Source of the DNA: Rickettsiales bacterium
GTDB lineage: Bacteria > Pseudomonadota > Alphaproteobacteria > Rickettsiales > UBA998
Direction of reading: 5' to 3'
Assembly (NCBI GenBank): GCA_019749855.1
Contig: JAIEPI010000168.1
Span: forward strand, 1-29,728
DNA length: 29,728 bases
Positions 1 through 6,228 of the stretch are shown piece by piece (within the stretch, counting starts at the first letter, position 1; each line of letters starts with the position of its first letter). The position numbers were made by a program, and so were the translations under genes. Below the pieces are notes generated by a model that did not search any database, was not told the DNA's origin, and saw only the letters and a list, made by a program, of their open reading frames with translations.

Positions 1-2
1 AA

Positions 3-290
3 TTGTTGCTGGGCGAGGTGCTGTTGAAAGAGCGCCTGGTGCGAGGCTTCACGCGGCTGGAGATTGGCCGTAAAATCAATAAAAAAGAGCAGCAAATTGC
101 CAAATATGAAGCGGGTGAGATGATTCCGTTACCGGTGCTGGAAGCGTTCGCCGAGGCGCTCGGCTCGCCGATTCAGAAGCGCATCATTCGCCGTATTTCT
201 TTTGCGCGCAAGCTGGAGCTGGAAACCAAGCAGGAACAACACGAGTTGCATGGGTTGTATCGGGCGCTTTTTGATGATTCGGATCACTAA
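3..290 (+). CDS. XRE-family helix-turn-helix regulator (5' end possibly cut by the window edge)
   Basis: The frame is open from the first bases, so the N-terminus may lie outside the window. The visible 95 residues begin with a TTG-encoded residue. Residues 4-55 read like a Cro/C1 helix-turn-helix: a helix with KERLVRGFTRLEIGRKI, then KKEQQIAKYEAGE as the recognition helix and turn, then a third amphipathic helix. The C-terminal 35 residues are charged and carry no recognised domain. It most likely binds DNA as a dimer, but the target is unknown. It lies 50 bp upstream of hisD on the same strand. In many alphaproteobacteria other genes (murA, DUF2948) precede hisD, so this neighbour is a local peculiarity. 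Family assignment is moderately safe; role is not assignable. Confidence 0.65.
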   Translation: MLLGEVLLKERLVRGFTRLEIGRKINKKEQQIAKYEAGEMIPLPVLEAFAEALGSPIQKRIIRRISFARKLELETKQEQHELHGLYRALFDDSDH

Positions 291-340
291 GTCGCGTATC
301 CCTGCTTTCCCCTGAGCGATGTTCACTGTATAAAAATGCC

Positions 341-1636
341 ATGATGTCCTATCTCACTGCTTCTGATTCCGGCTTTGCATCCGCGCTGGACGAATTACTG
401 AGCCGCCGCGCCGGTGAGGGCACCAGCGTGGGCGAAACCGTGGCCGCTATTCTCTCGGAGGTGCGGCGTCGGGGTGATGCGGCGCTGATGGATTATACGC
501 AGCGCTTTGATGCGTTAAGCCTGACGCAGGATCAGCTGCGCTTCAGTAACGAAGAACGCATCGCCATTGAGGCAGAATGTCCCGCTGATGTGCGGCAGGC
601 GCTTGAGCTGGCTGCTGAGCGCATTTACAGTTTTCATGCCCGTCAGACACCGCAGGATAGTGACTACACGGATGCGCTGGGCGTACGTCTGGGCATGCGC
701 TGGCGGCCGGTGGATGCGGTGGGTATGTATGTGCCCGGGGGGCGCGCGGCGTACCCGTCTTCGGTGCTGATGAATGCGATACCGGCACAAGTAGCCGGTG
801 TAACGCGGCTGGTGATGGTGGTGCCGACACCCGCCGGTGAGGTGAATCCGGCGGTGCTGGTGGCAGCGCGACTGGCCGGTGTTCACGAAATTTACCGTGT
901 GGGTGGTGCCCAGGCGATTGCGGCACTGGCCTATGGCACGGAGAGCATTGCGCCGGTGCAGCTGATTGTCGGGCCTGGCAATGCTTATGTGGCCGAGGCC
1001 AAACGGCGGGTGTTTGGCAAAGTCGGGATTGATATGATCGCCGGTCCGTCGGAGATTCTGGTGGTAGCTGATGCCTCGACGCCGGCGCACTGGATCGCGG
1101 CGGATCTGCTCTCTCAGGCGGAACATGATCCGGATGCACAGTCCATCCTGATTACTGATGATGCGGCCTATGCGCAGGCGGTGGAAACGGCGATTGACCA
1201 AGCATTGCAGACGCTGCTCAAGCGTGCGATTGCGGAAGCCTCATGGCGTGATTATGGCGGTATCATTCTGGTGGATGATCTCACGGCTGATACAACGCTG
1301 GCGATTATTAACCGCATCGCCGCGGAGCATTTGGAGCTGGCCATCGAGTCCCCAGAGCTTCTGTTGCCGCGCATTCGTCATGCGGGGGCAATTTTTCTCG
1401 GGCGCTACACACCGGAGGCGATTGGTGATTATCTGGCAGGCCCCAGTCACGTCTTGCCTACCATGCAAACGGCGGCGTTTGCCTCGGGATTGTCCGTTTA
1501 TTCGTTCATGAAGAAATCCTCCCTCATTGGTTGCTCCCCCGAGGCGTTTGCTGCATTGGCGGCACCCACGGCATTACTGGCAGATACCGAGGGTTTGGGG
1601 GCGCATGCCTTATCAGTGCGAGTGCGAGTGTCATGA
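341..1636 (+). CDS. hisD: Histidinol dehydrogenase
   Basis: HisD catalyses the last two steps of histidine synthesis, NAD-dependent oxidation of L-histidinol to L-histidine, in the cytoplasm as a zinc-dependent homodimer. The 431-residue length matches the family. Family landmarks are present: GGRAAYPSS near 133, GPGNAYVAEAKR near 212, MIAGPSEIL and LAGPSHVLPT. By alignment to the E. coli enzyme the zinc ligands are Q259, H262, D363 and H422, and the catalytic pair is E329-H330, so the enzyme looks intact. Two ATG codons stand in tandem at 341 and 344; no clear Shine-Dalgarno precedes them. A TATAAA-like stretch (329-334) lies so close that a leaderless transcript is conceivable. The stop overlaps the next gene's start as ATGA, implying translational coupling. 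Confidence 0.97.
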   Translation: MMSYLTASDSGFASALDELLSRRAGEGTSVGETVAAILSEVRRRGDAALMDYTQRFDALSLTQDQLRFSNEERIAIEAECPADVRQALELAAERIYSFHARQTPQDSDYTDALGVRLGMRWRPVDAVGMYVPGGRAAYPSSVLMNAIPAQVAGVTRLVMVVPTPAGEVNPAVLVAARLAGVHEIYRVGGAQAIAALAYGTESIAPVQLIVGPGNAYVAEAKRRVFGKVGIDMIAGPSEILVVADASTPAHWIAADLLSQAEHDPDAQSILITDDAAYAQAVETAIDQALQTLLKRAIAEASWRDYGGIILVDDLTADTTLAIINRIAAEHLELAIESPELLLPRIRHAGAIFLGRYTPEAIGDYLAGPSHVLPTMQTAAFASGLSVYSFMKKSSLIGCSPEAFAALAAPTALLADTEGLGAHALSVRVRVS

Positions 1637-2103
1637 GCCAGACGGAAACCATTGCATCCATTGTGCTTGATGATGGTAATGTGGTGCGTCGTAAATCGGA
1701 AGTGGAACAAGAGCGTGAAGTGGCTCTCGCCGATCTATTGAAAGAAAATTATTTTGCGCCAAACGGACTCAATCAAGGCCCGTATCATTTGGTGCTGGGG
1801 ACCAGTGAGAACCGGTTGCTGTTTCGTATTATGTCACCACAGATGGCGAAGGAAGAGCTGGTGACACTGAATGTGACCCCCTTCCGCAGCATTATTCGTG
1901 ATTATTTCATTATCTGTGAGAGCTATTTCACGGCCATAAAAAGCAGTGACCCTTATCGCGTTGAAGCCATTGATATGGGGCGACGTGGCATTCATAACGA
2001 GGGATCTGACCTGCTGCGTAAGTTACTGGCCGACAAAATCAGCATCGATTTTGTCACGGCGCGGCGTCTATTCACCCTGATTTGTGTGTTGCATATTAAA
2101 TAA
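1633..2103 (+). CDS. UPF0262 family protein
   Basis: A 156-residue soluble protein of unknown function, matching the alphaproteobacterial UPF0262 family in length, sequence feel (a central FRSIIRDYFIICESYF stretch, then GRRGIHNEGSDLL) and position directly after hisD. The frame is open further upstream inside hisD, but the ATG at 1633 overlaps the hisD stop codon in an ATGA arrangement and gives the normal family length, so I chose it. No signal peptide or membrane segment is visible. Conserved linkage to hisD, infA and maf in alphaproteobacteria is known, but no biochemical role is. Transcription probably comes through from hisD. It is followed by a repeat-rich gap. Confidence 0.9.
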   Translation: MSQTETIASIVLDDGNVVRRKSEVEQEREVALADLLKENYFAPNGLNQGPYHLVLGTSENRLLFRIMSPQMAKEELVTLNVTPFRSIIRDYFIICESYFTAIKSSDPYRVEAIDMGRRGIHNEGSDLLRKLLADKISIDFVTARRLFTLICVLHIK

Positions 2104-2222
2104 TATCTGCCCCTGCTACGCGCTGTGGCGCTCCGCAATGGGCTGCGCCTTCGCGGGCTTCCGTCTTCGCCCTGTGTGCTTCGGCGGACAGGCATGGCTG
2201 ACTCAAACAGAATATAATACTC

Positions 2223-2294
2223 GTCATCCTCGGGCTTGACCCGAGGATCGCCTCGCAGGTGGCTTTAGATCCTCGGGTCAAGCCCGAGGATGAC
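2223..2294. repeat. Perfect 27-bp inverted repeat made of two REP-like palindromes
   Basis: The left arm 2223-2249 and the right arm 2268-2294 are exact reverse complements, separated by 18 bp. Each arm is itself a hairpin: CCTCGGG, a 5-base loop, CCCGAGG. The unit is thus two copies of one short palindromic repeat placed head to head. There is no T-tract on either side, so it is not an ordinary intrinsic terminator. The arm sequence is of the dispersed palindromic type common in alphaproteobacterial intergenic DNA. It could form a very stable cruciform or RNA hairpin and protect or terminate the hisD-UPF0262 transcript; that role is inference. Confidence 0.9.
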
Positions 2295-2309
2295 AACAGG
2301 AAAAGGAAT

Positions 2310-2358
2310 GTCATCCCAGCGAAAGTTAAGGAATCCAGCTGGAATGCCCGCGGGATTC
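2310..2358. repeat. Second palindromic repeat unit (degenerate)
   Basis: The segment starts GTCATCCCAGCGAAAG and carries GAATCC at 2331-2336 pairing with GGATTC at 2353-2358, with AGCTGG and CCCGCG between them. It looks like a decayed member of the family whose intact copies read GTCATTCCCGCGAAAGCGGGAATCC in other alphaproteobacteria. A related but cleaner palindrome occurs at 29634-29655. It is non-coding and lies 16 bp after the perfect inverted repeat, so two different repeat types are stacked here. Confidence 0.6.
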
Positions 2359-2416
2359 TTCTGCCTCCCGCTAATCTACTTGTATTCTCAAGCTAGTTCG
2401 TCTAGAGAAGCCCCCT

Positions 2417-2635
2417 ATGGCAAAAGAAGAACTGATTGAATTTCCTGGCGAGGTGGTCGAAGTGCTGCCAAACGCCATGTTCCGCGTGAAGCTGGAAAAC
2501 GGCCACGAGTTACTGGCGCATACCTCCGGTCGCATGCGTAAAAACCGTATTCGCGTGTTGGCGGGGGATAAAGTGAACGTGGAAATGACTCCCTATGATC
2601 TCAGCAAGGGCCGCATCACCTTCCGCCATAAATAA
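2417..2635 (+). CDS. infA: Translation initiation factor IF-1
   Basis: IF-1 binds the ribosomal A site on the 30S subunit during initiation and supports IF-2 and IF-3. The 72-residue product is the exact family length and is a single S1/OB-fold domain. Diagnostic stretches are the N-terminal MAKEELIEFPGEVVEVLPN, FRVKLENGHELLAHTSGRMR in the middle, and RITFRHK at the C-terminus. GAGAAG lies seven bases upstream of the ATG. It stands between the repeat region and a SemiSWEET gene; in related genomes maf commonly follows directly. Essential housekeeping gene, no oddities. Confidence 0.98.
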   Translation: MAKEELIEFPGEVVEVLPNAMFRVKLENGHELLAHTSGRMRKNRIRVLAGDKVNVEMTPYDLSKGRITFRHK

Positions 2636-2658
2636 CGCCGCTCTTTTGATGGACGCAC

Positions 2659-2913
2659 ATGCTGAATAGCGAGCTGATCGGCATGGTCGCAGGTTTCCTC
2701 ACCACCTCTGCCTTTGTGCCGCAAGTGATTCAGGTGTTTCGCACGCGTGAGGTGGGGGCCATTTCGCTTCTGATGTATGTGATCTTCAGCGTGGGTCTGG
2801 TGCTGTGGTTCGTCTATGGATTGTTGATTGGCAGCTGGCCGATCATTATCTACAATGTGATTACGCTGATGCTTTCTGCCGTGATTTTATTCTGCAAGCT
2901 GCGTTTTCGATAG
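2659..2913 (+). CDS. SemiSWEET-type sugar transporter (PQ-loop / MtN3 family)
   Basis: The 84-residue protein has three hydrophobic helices (about 5-25, 36-58, 62-80), the exact size and topology of bacterial SemiSWEETs, which form homodimeric facilitators for small sugars in the inner membrane. The first helix carries the hallmark PQ pair (P21-Q22) in TSAFVPQVIQVFRT, followed by a basic loop and the S-L-L-M-Y turn into helix 2. It starts 23 bp after infA and ends 9 bp before maf, so it is probably co-transcribed with both. Substrate cannot be told from the sequence. Its insertion between infA and maf is unusual in my experience of alphaproteobacterial gene order. Confidence 0.88.
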   Translation: MLNSELIGMVAGFLTTSAFVPQVIQVFRTREVGAISLLMYVIFSVGLVLWFVYGLLIGSWPIIIYNVITLMLSAVILFCKLRFR

Positions 2914-2922
2914 GCTTCTCCC

Positions 2923-3483
2923 ATGCATGCTGCGCCGCTGATTCTTGCCTCTGCCTCACCACGGCGACTGAGCTTGCTGGCGCAAGTGGGTATTGAACCA
3001 GCAAAAGTAGTAGCTGCCGATATTGATGAAAATCCGCTCGCAGATGAGTTGCCATCTCCTTACGTGACGCGTCTGGCTCGTGAAAAAGCGCTGCATGTCG
3101 CGGTACTTTATCCCGATGCCATGATTCTGGCGGCTGATACGACGGTTGCCCTCGGGCGGCGGATTCTGGGAAAGCCGGAGGATGAAGCACAGGCAGAGAG
3201 TTTTCTTCAGTTGCTCTCAGGCCGCCGCCATCGTGTGTTCACGGGGATTTGTGTCTGTATTGAGGGGCAGATTCGCGTGCGAGCCGTGATGACGCAGGTG
3301 CAGTTCAAGCGGCTTTCAAAGGCGGAGGTGGCCCAGTATCTCGCGAGCGGTGAATGGCAAGGGGTCGCTGGTGGCTACCGCATTCAGGGGCTGGCGGAGC
3401 GCTATATTCAGGCGATCCACGGATCATACAGCAATGTGGTGGGCCTCCCACTAATGGAAACCTGCGCGTTGATGCAGCGTTAG
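2923..3483 (+). CDS. maf: Maf family nucleoside triphosphate pyrophosphatase
   Basis: Maf/YhdE-type enzymes hydrolyse dTTP, UTP or modified nucleotides to monophosphates and are linked to division arrest and nucleotide-pool cleaning. The 186-residue product has the Maf signature S-A-S-P-R-R near residues 11-16, the metal-binding stretch LAADTTVALGRRILGKPED near 68-86 with the catalytic aspartate, SGRRHRVFTGI, and the C-terminal GGYRIQGLAERYIQ with SYSNVVGLPL. Normal length, intact motifs. Which subfamily (dTTP/UTP or 7-methyl-GTP) it belongs to is not decided; the pattern favours the dTTP/UTP type. It is the last gene of the + strand run and converges on the HIT gene 36 bp away, with no evident terminator hairpin between. 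Confidence 0.93.
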   Translation: MHAAPLILASASPRRLSLLAQVGIEPAKVVAADIDENPLADELPSPYVTRLAREKALHVAVLYPDAMILAADTTVALGRRILGKPEDEAQAESFLQLLSGRRHRVFTGICVCIEGQIRVRAVMTQVQFKRLSKAEVAQYLASGEWQGVAGGYRIQGLAERYIQAIHGSYSNVVGLPLMETCALMQR

Positions 3484-3519
3484 TAAGCTTCCATCGAATG
3501 TCTGCCCGTGCCGCCAGCA

Positions 3520-3882
3520 CTAATGGCTGAGCAATGCGCCTAAGCTGCGCCCACCCAGCAGATGCACATGAAAATGCGGCACGGTTTGGCTGGCATGCAC
3601 GCCATGATTGGTAATCAGGCGATAGCCGGTCTGATCAATGCCGAGCTCAGCGGCAATTTTTTGCACTCTTTGAAAGAAACGCGCCATGCGATCATGCGGC
3701 GTGTGCTGCACAAAATCATCAAACGATACATATGGGCCTTTGGGGATGACCAGCACATGGACGGTAGCTGCGGGGTTGACGTCATGGAAGGCAAGAATCT
3801 CGTCATCCTCATAAACAGGTTTATGTGGAATCTCGCCACGCAAGATACGCGCAAAGATGTTTTGTGGGTCATACTCTGTCAT
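3520..3882 (-). CDS. HIT family hydrolase (HinT-like)
   Basis: HinT-like proteins hydrolyse nucleoside phosphoramidates or acyl-adenylates in the cytosol. The 120-residue product begins MTEYDPQNIFARILRGEIPHK, a typical HinT N-terminus, and ends with the histidine triad HFHVHLLGG, H103-H105-H107, with N92-H93-G94 upstream as an additional active-site element. The frame is open further upstream into the nitroreductase gene; I chose ATG 3882 because it gives the family N-terminus and starts 7 bp after the nitroreductase stop. It is the last gene of the hisE-nitroreductase-HIT set. HIT genes next to hisE are common in proteobacteria. Confidence 0.95.
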   Translation of the reverse strand: MTEYDPQNIFARILRGEIPHKPVYEDDEILAFHDVNPAATVHVLVIPKGPYVSFDDFVQHTPHDRMARFFQRVQKIAAELGIDQTGYRLITNHGVHASQTVPHFHVHLLGGRSLGALLSH

Positions 3883-3889
3883 GACGGCC

Positions 3890-4477
3890 TCATAGGATGC
3901 GACACGCATCATCAAACGATAAGCGCGGGCTGCGAGGGTACAATTTTTCAGGCACGCCGTAGCCAAGGTTACACAGGAAGTTTGTGGTGACCGACGTTTC
4001 TGCAAAGAAAGCAGCATCCACAGCGTCACGATTGAAGCCGCTCATGGGGCCGCAATCAAGGCAGAGCAGTCGCGCCGCTATGATGAGATAGGCCCCTTGC
4101 AGGCTGCTATTGCGCATGGCGGTTTCCTGAATTTTCTCAGCTTGTCCGACAAACCATGCGCGGGCATCCGCATGCGGAAAGAGCTCTGGTAAACGCTCAT
4201 AGAACGCCCGATCCATGCCGATGATCACCGTTACGGGTGCCCGCATGGTTTTCTCAATGTTTCCAGCGTCCAGACAGGGCCGGAGTTTTTCTTTGGCCGC
4301 TTGTGTGGTTACAAAGACAAAGCGCGCCGGGGAGCAATTAGCAGAAGTGGGTGCCATTTTGAGCAACTCATAGAGTTGCGTCAGAAGCGATGGATCAACG
4401 AGTCGCTCCTGCCAGTGACTATGCGTGCGTGCCTGAGTAAAAAGCTGATTCTCAATGGTTACATCCGGCGTGAGCAT
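3890..4477 (-). CDS. RutE/HadB-type nitroreductase (probable malonic semialdehyde reductase)
   Basis: FMN-dependent nitroreductase-fold enzyme of about 195 residues. Conserved family blocks are seen in order: LFTQARTHSHW, the FMN-binding MAPTSANCSPARFVFV, GNIEKTMRAPVTVIIGMD, FPHADARAW, RNSSLQGAYLIIAAR, LDCGPMSGFN, FFAETSVTTNFLCNLGYG, and the closing RSPRLSFDDACRIL. These match the RutE subgroup, which reduces malonic semialdehyde to 3-hydroxypropionate in uracil breakdown. No other rut genes are visible here, so the true substrate may differ. The frame could start at a TTG (4483), but ATG 4477 has AGGA six bases upstream. It follows hisE by 23 bp and is probably in the same operon. Confidence 0.9.
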   Translation of the reverse strand: MLTPDVTIENQLFTQARTHSHWQERLVDPSLLTQLYELLKMAPTSANCSPARFVFVTTQAAKEKLRPCLDAGNIEKTMRAPVTVIIGMDRAFYERLPELFPHADARAWFVGQAEKIQETAMRNSSLQGAYLIIAARLLCLDCGPMSGFNRDAVDAAFFAETSVTTNFLCNLGYGVPEKLYPRSPRLSFDDACRIL

Positions 4478-4500
4478 GGGCAATCCTTACATCGAAAAGC

Positions 4501-4827
4501 CTAACTGAGGCGGTTCTTTTTTTCTGTCAGGCCAGAGATTTCTTCGCGGCGCGTGAGTTCATCGCCCACATCCTGCGGTGTGATGCCCGCGTCTTCCCAC
4601 AATACCATTAAATGAAATAATAAATCCGCACTCTCTGAGATGAGTTCTTTGGTATCATCGCGAACGGCGGCAATCGCCACTTCGACCGCTTCTTCGCCCA
4701 CCTTTTGTGCCATTTTTTTGCGGCCTTTACGAAACAGCTTGGCGATGTAGGAAATGTCAGGATCCGCTGAACGGCGAGCAGCAATCGTGGTGCGCAGACG
4801 GGAGAGACTGTCAGTGAGTGTGTGCAT
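4501..4827 (-). CDS. hisE: Phosphoribosyl-ATP pyrophosphatase
   Basis: HisE removes pyrophosphate from phosphoribosyl-ATP, the second step of histidine synthesis, in the cytoplasm. The 108-residue all-helical product has the MazG-like metal site KVGEEAVEVAIAA (E45, E46, E49) and SESADLLFHLMVLW (E65, D68). KLFRKGRKKMAQKVGEE is the classic HisE signature. It is a stand-alone HisE, not the HisIE fusion, so a separate hisI is expected elsewhere. It lies about 600 bp downstream of hisF on the same strand but is cut off from it by an opposite-strand gene, so it must have its own promoter in 4828-5005. GAGGG directly abuts its ATG, an unusually short Shine-Dalgarno spacing. Confidence 0.96.
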   Translation of the reverse strand: MHTLTDSLSRLRTTIAARRSADPDISYIAKLFRKGRKKMAQKVGEEAVEVAIAAVRDDTKELISESADLLFHLMVLWEDAGITPQDVGDELTRREEISGLTEKKNRLS

Positions 4828-5005
4828 CCCTCAATTATGCGGCATGCCTCTGCACAGATGCAATAAAAACCTTCCACGGCAAGCAACCATATGAGCTGTT
4901 TTCACGTCATGGTGCCTTTACCAACGGACAATTGATACGCAAAACGATTTAAATGATTCACGAATCGCATGAGCGGTTTGAAAAATTAATCTGTAAGGAT
5001 AGACA
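4828..5005. promoter_or_regulatory. Divergent promoter region between hisE and the secreted repeat protein
   Basis: This 178-bp gap separates two genes read in opposite directions, so it must hold promoters for both. On the + strand TAAGGA lies just before the ATG at 5006 as ribosome binding site. TTGATA at 4932-4937 is a possible -35 box, but the matching -10 is poor. No clear operator or hairpin is visible. The promoter role follows from gene orientation rather than from strong boxes. Confidence 0.45.
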
Positions 5006-5380
5006 ATGAAAAAGCACCTAATCTGGCTCACCAGTGCCGCCTTATTCGCCACGCCAGTGATGGCAGAAGATGTGAAAGTGGAATCTGATTCCAGCATCGA
5101 ACGTGGTGATAATGGCAGCTATAAAGCAGAAGCTGAAACATCACGCGAAGATTCTAAAGGCCTTATTTCACGTCAAACGACCACGGAAGTTGATCGCGAT
5201 GCGAATGGCGATAGTGAAACCACACGCACCACCAAAACAGTTAATGATCCCAAAGGATTGCTGAATAAAACAACGACCAAGACAGAACAAAGCAGCACAG
5301 TGGAAGATGGTAAAATCTCCCACGAAGCCAAAAAAACAGTCGATGGACGTACCGTTTCCAAGCATAGCGAGAACCGTTAG
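5006..5380 (+). CDS. Secreted Thr/Lys/Glu-rich repeat protein, unknown function
   Basis: Not recognised as a named family. The 124-residue product starts with a clear Sec signal peptide (MKKHLIWLTSAALFATPVMA, cleavage after A20), so it is exported to the periplasm or beyond. The mature part has no cysteine or hydrophobic core and is made of about three degenerate 29-residue repeats: segments around 27-53, 60-84 and 97-117 share an acidic/basic start, a D/G-N-G turn, a Thr/Lys run and a [ED][DN][SP]KGL[IL] end (EDSKGLI, NDPKGLL). Such composition suggests an extended beta or disordered periplasmic protein. It has a good ribosome binding site (TAAGGA) and its own terminator. It lies on the opposite strand inside the his region, which suggests later insertion. 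Confidence 0.82.
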   Translation: MKKHLIWLTSAALFATPVMAEDVKVESDSSIERGDNGSYKAEAETSREDSKGLISRQTTTEVDRDANGDSETTRTTKTVNDPKGLLNKTTTKTEQSSTVEDGKISHEAKKTVDGRTVSKHSENR

Positions 5381-5409
5381 TCACTGCGCCTCATTCGACG
5401 AACATGACG

Positions 5410-5443
5410 CCCTGTGCCCACCATAGTGGGTGCAGGGTTTTTT
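5410..5443 (+). terminator. Intrinsic terminator of the secreted repeat protein gene
   Basis: A 12-bp stem (CCCTGTGCCCAC pairing with GTGGGTGCAGGG, including two G-T wobbles) closes a CATA loop and is followed by six T residues on the + strand. It lies 29 bp after the stop codon at 5380 and its T-tract ends just before the hisF stop codon. On the - strand no T-tract follows, so it should mainly stop + strand transcription and protect the convergent hisF gene. Confidence 0.85.
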
Positions 5444-5445
5444 GT

Positions 5446-6228
5446 TCAGGCGAGCAGACGTACCGGTATATGATTCTTTGCCAGCGATTCTTTAACTTCG
5501 GCGATGGTGAATTGCCCAAAATGAAACACTGAAGCAGCCAGCAATGCGGAGGCATGGCCCTGCTGAAATCCCTCAGTAAAATGCTCCAGCGCACCGACGC
5601 CACCTGAGGCAATCACGGGGATGGTCACCGCATCGGCAATCGCCCGTGTCATGGCCACATCAAAACCCATTCCTGTACCATCACGGTCCATTGAGGTGAG
5701 TAAAATCTCGCCGGCACCGTAGGACTCCATTTTCTGTGCCCACGCCACCGCATCCAGACCGGTGGGGTTGCGGCCACCATGCGTGAAAATTTCATAACGA
5801 TGCGGATGTGCCGTGTTTGACGCTTCAACCAATCGGGCATCCACCGCCACCACAATACATTGTGAGCCAAACTTTTCTGCCGCCTCACGAACAAATTCCG
5901 GTCGTTTTACCGCGGCCGTATTGATGGAGACTTTATCGGCACCGGCAAGCAGGAGTTTACGAATATCATCCAGCTCGCGCACGCCGCCGCCGACGGTGAA
6001 GGGAAGTGTGCAGACTTCGGCGACCTGCTGGACCATGTCGTACAGAGTCGCACGTCCCTCCACACTCGCGGAAATATCAAGAAAACATAGCTCATCAGCG
6101 CCCTGTGCATCATAGAGTCTGGCTTGTTCAACCGGATCGCCGGCATCGCGCAGATTGACGAAATTCACGCCTTTGACCACACGCCCATCTTTGATGTCGA
6201 GGCAGGGAATAATGCGAACTTTTAACAT
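5446..6228 (-). CDS. hisF: Imidazole glycerol phosphate synthase, cyclase subunit
   Basis: HisF uses ammonia delivered by HisH to cyclise PRFAR into imidazole glycerol phosphate and AICAR. The 260-residue (beta/alpha)8 barrel has the two catalytic aspartates: D11 in IPCLDIKDGRVVKG and D130 in CIVVAVDARL. The phosphate-binding GGGVR (80-84) and the later IASGGVG are both present. Its ATG overlaps the hisA stop by one base (TGATG), so the two are translationally coupled. It is the last gene of the hisB-hisF run, ending at the convergent terminator. Intact and of normal length. Confidence 0.98.
   Translation of the reverse strand: MLKVRIIPCLDIKDGRVVKGVNFVNLRDAGDPVEQARLYDAQGADELCFLDISASVEGRATLYDMVQQVAEVCTLPFTVGGGVRELDDIRKLLLAGADKVSINTAAVKRPEFVREAAEKFGSQCIVVAVDARLVEASNTAHPHRYEIFTHGGRNPTGLDAVAWAQKMESYGAGEILLTSMDRDGTGMGFDVAMTRAIADAVTIPVIASGGVGALEHFTEGFQQGHASALLAASVFHFGQFTIAEVKESLAKNHIPVRLLA

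Larger units (their letters stand above)
2104..2416. other. Repeat-rich intergenic region between the UPF0262 gene and infA
   Basis: This 313-bp stretch has no convincing gene. From about 2104 to 2215 it is GC-rich and repetitive (recurring cttcg/gcg units, imperfectly self-complementary), resembling dispersed non-coding repeats seen in many alphaproteobacterial genomes. Next come a perfect 27-bp inverted repeat (2223-2294) and a second palindromic unit (2310-2358), listed separately. The last 50 bp must hold the infA promoter and ribosome binding site; GAGAAG at 2405-2410, seven bases before the infA ATG, is the likely Shine-Dalgarno. Short open frames crossing the repeats are composition artefacts. 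Confidence 0.7.

Noticed and set aside
515..1201. Long antisense open frames (228 and 198 codons) opposite hisD
   Set aside because: They mirror the GC-biased codons of hisD, are rich in His/Arg/Pro, and have no recognisable domain or ribosome binding site.
2223..2294. The large inverted repeat as an intrinsic terminator
   Set aside because: No T-tract follows the hairpin on either strand, and it lies 120 bp after the stop codon; a repeat element explains it better.
1992..2314. Small - strand open frames across the repeat region after the UPF0262 gene
   Set aside because: They consist of repeat sequence and overlap a conserved gene; low-complexity Arg/Ser translation with no start signal.
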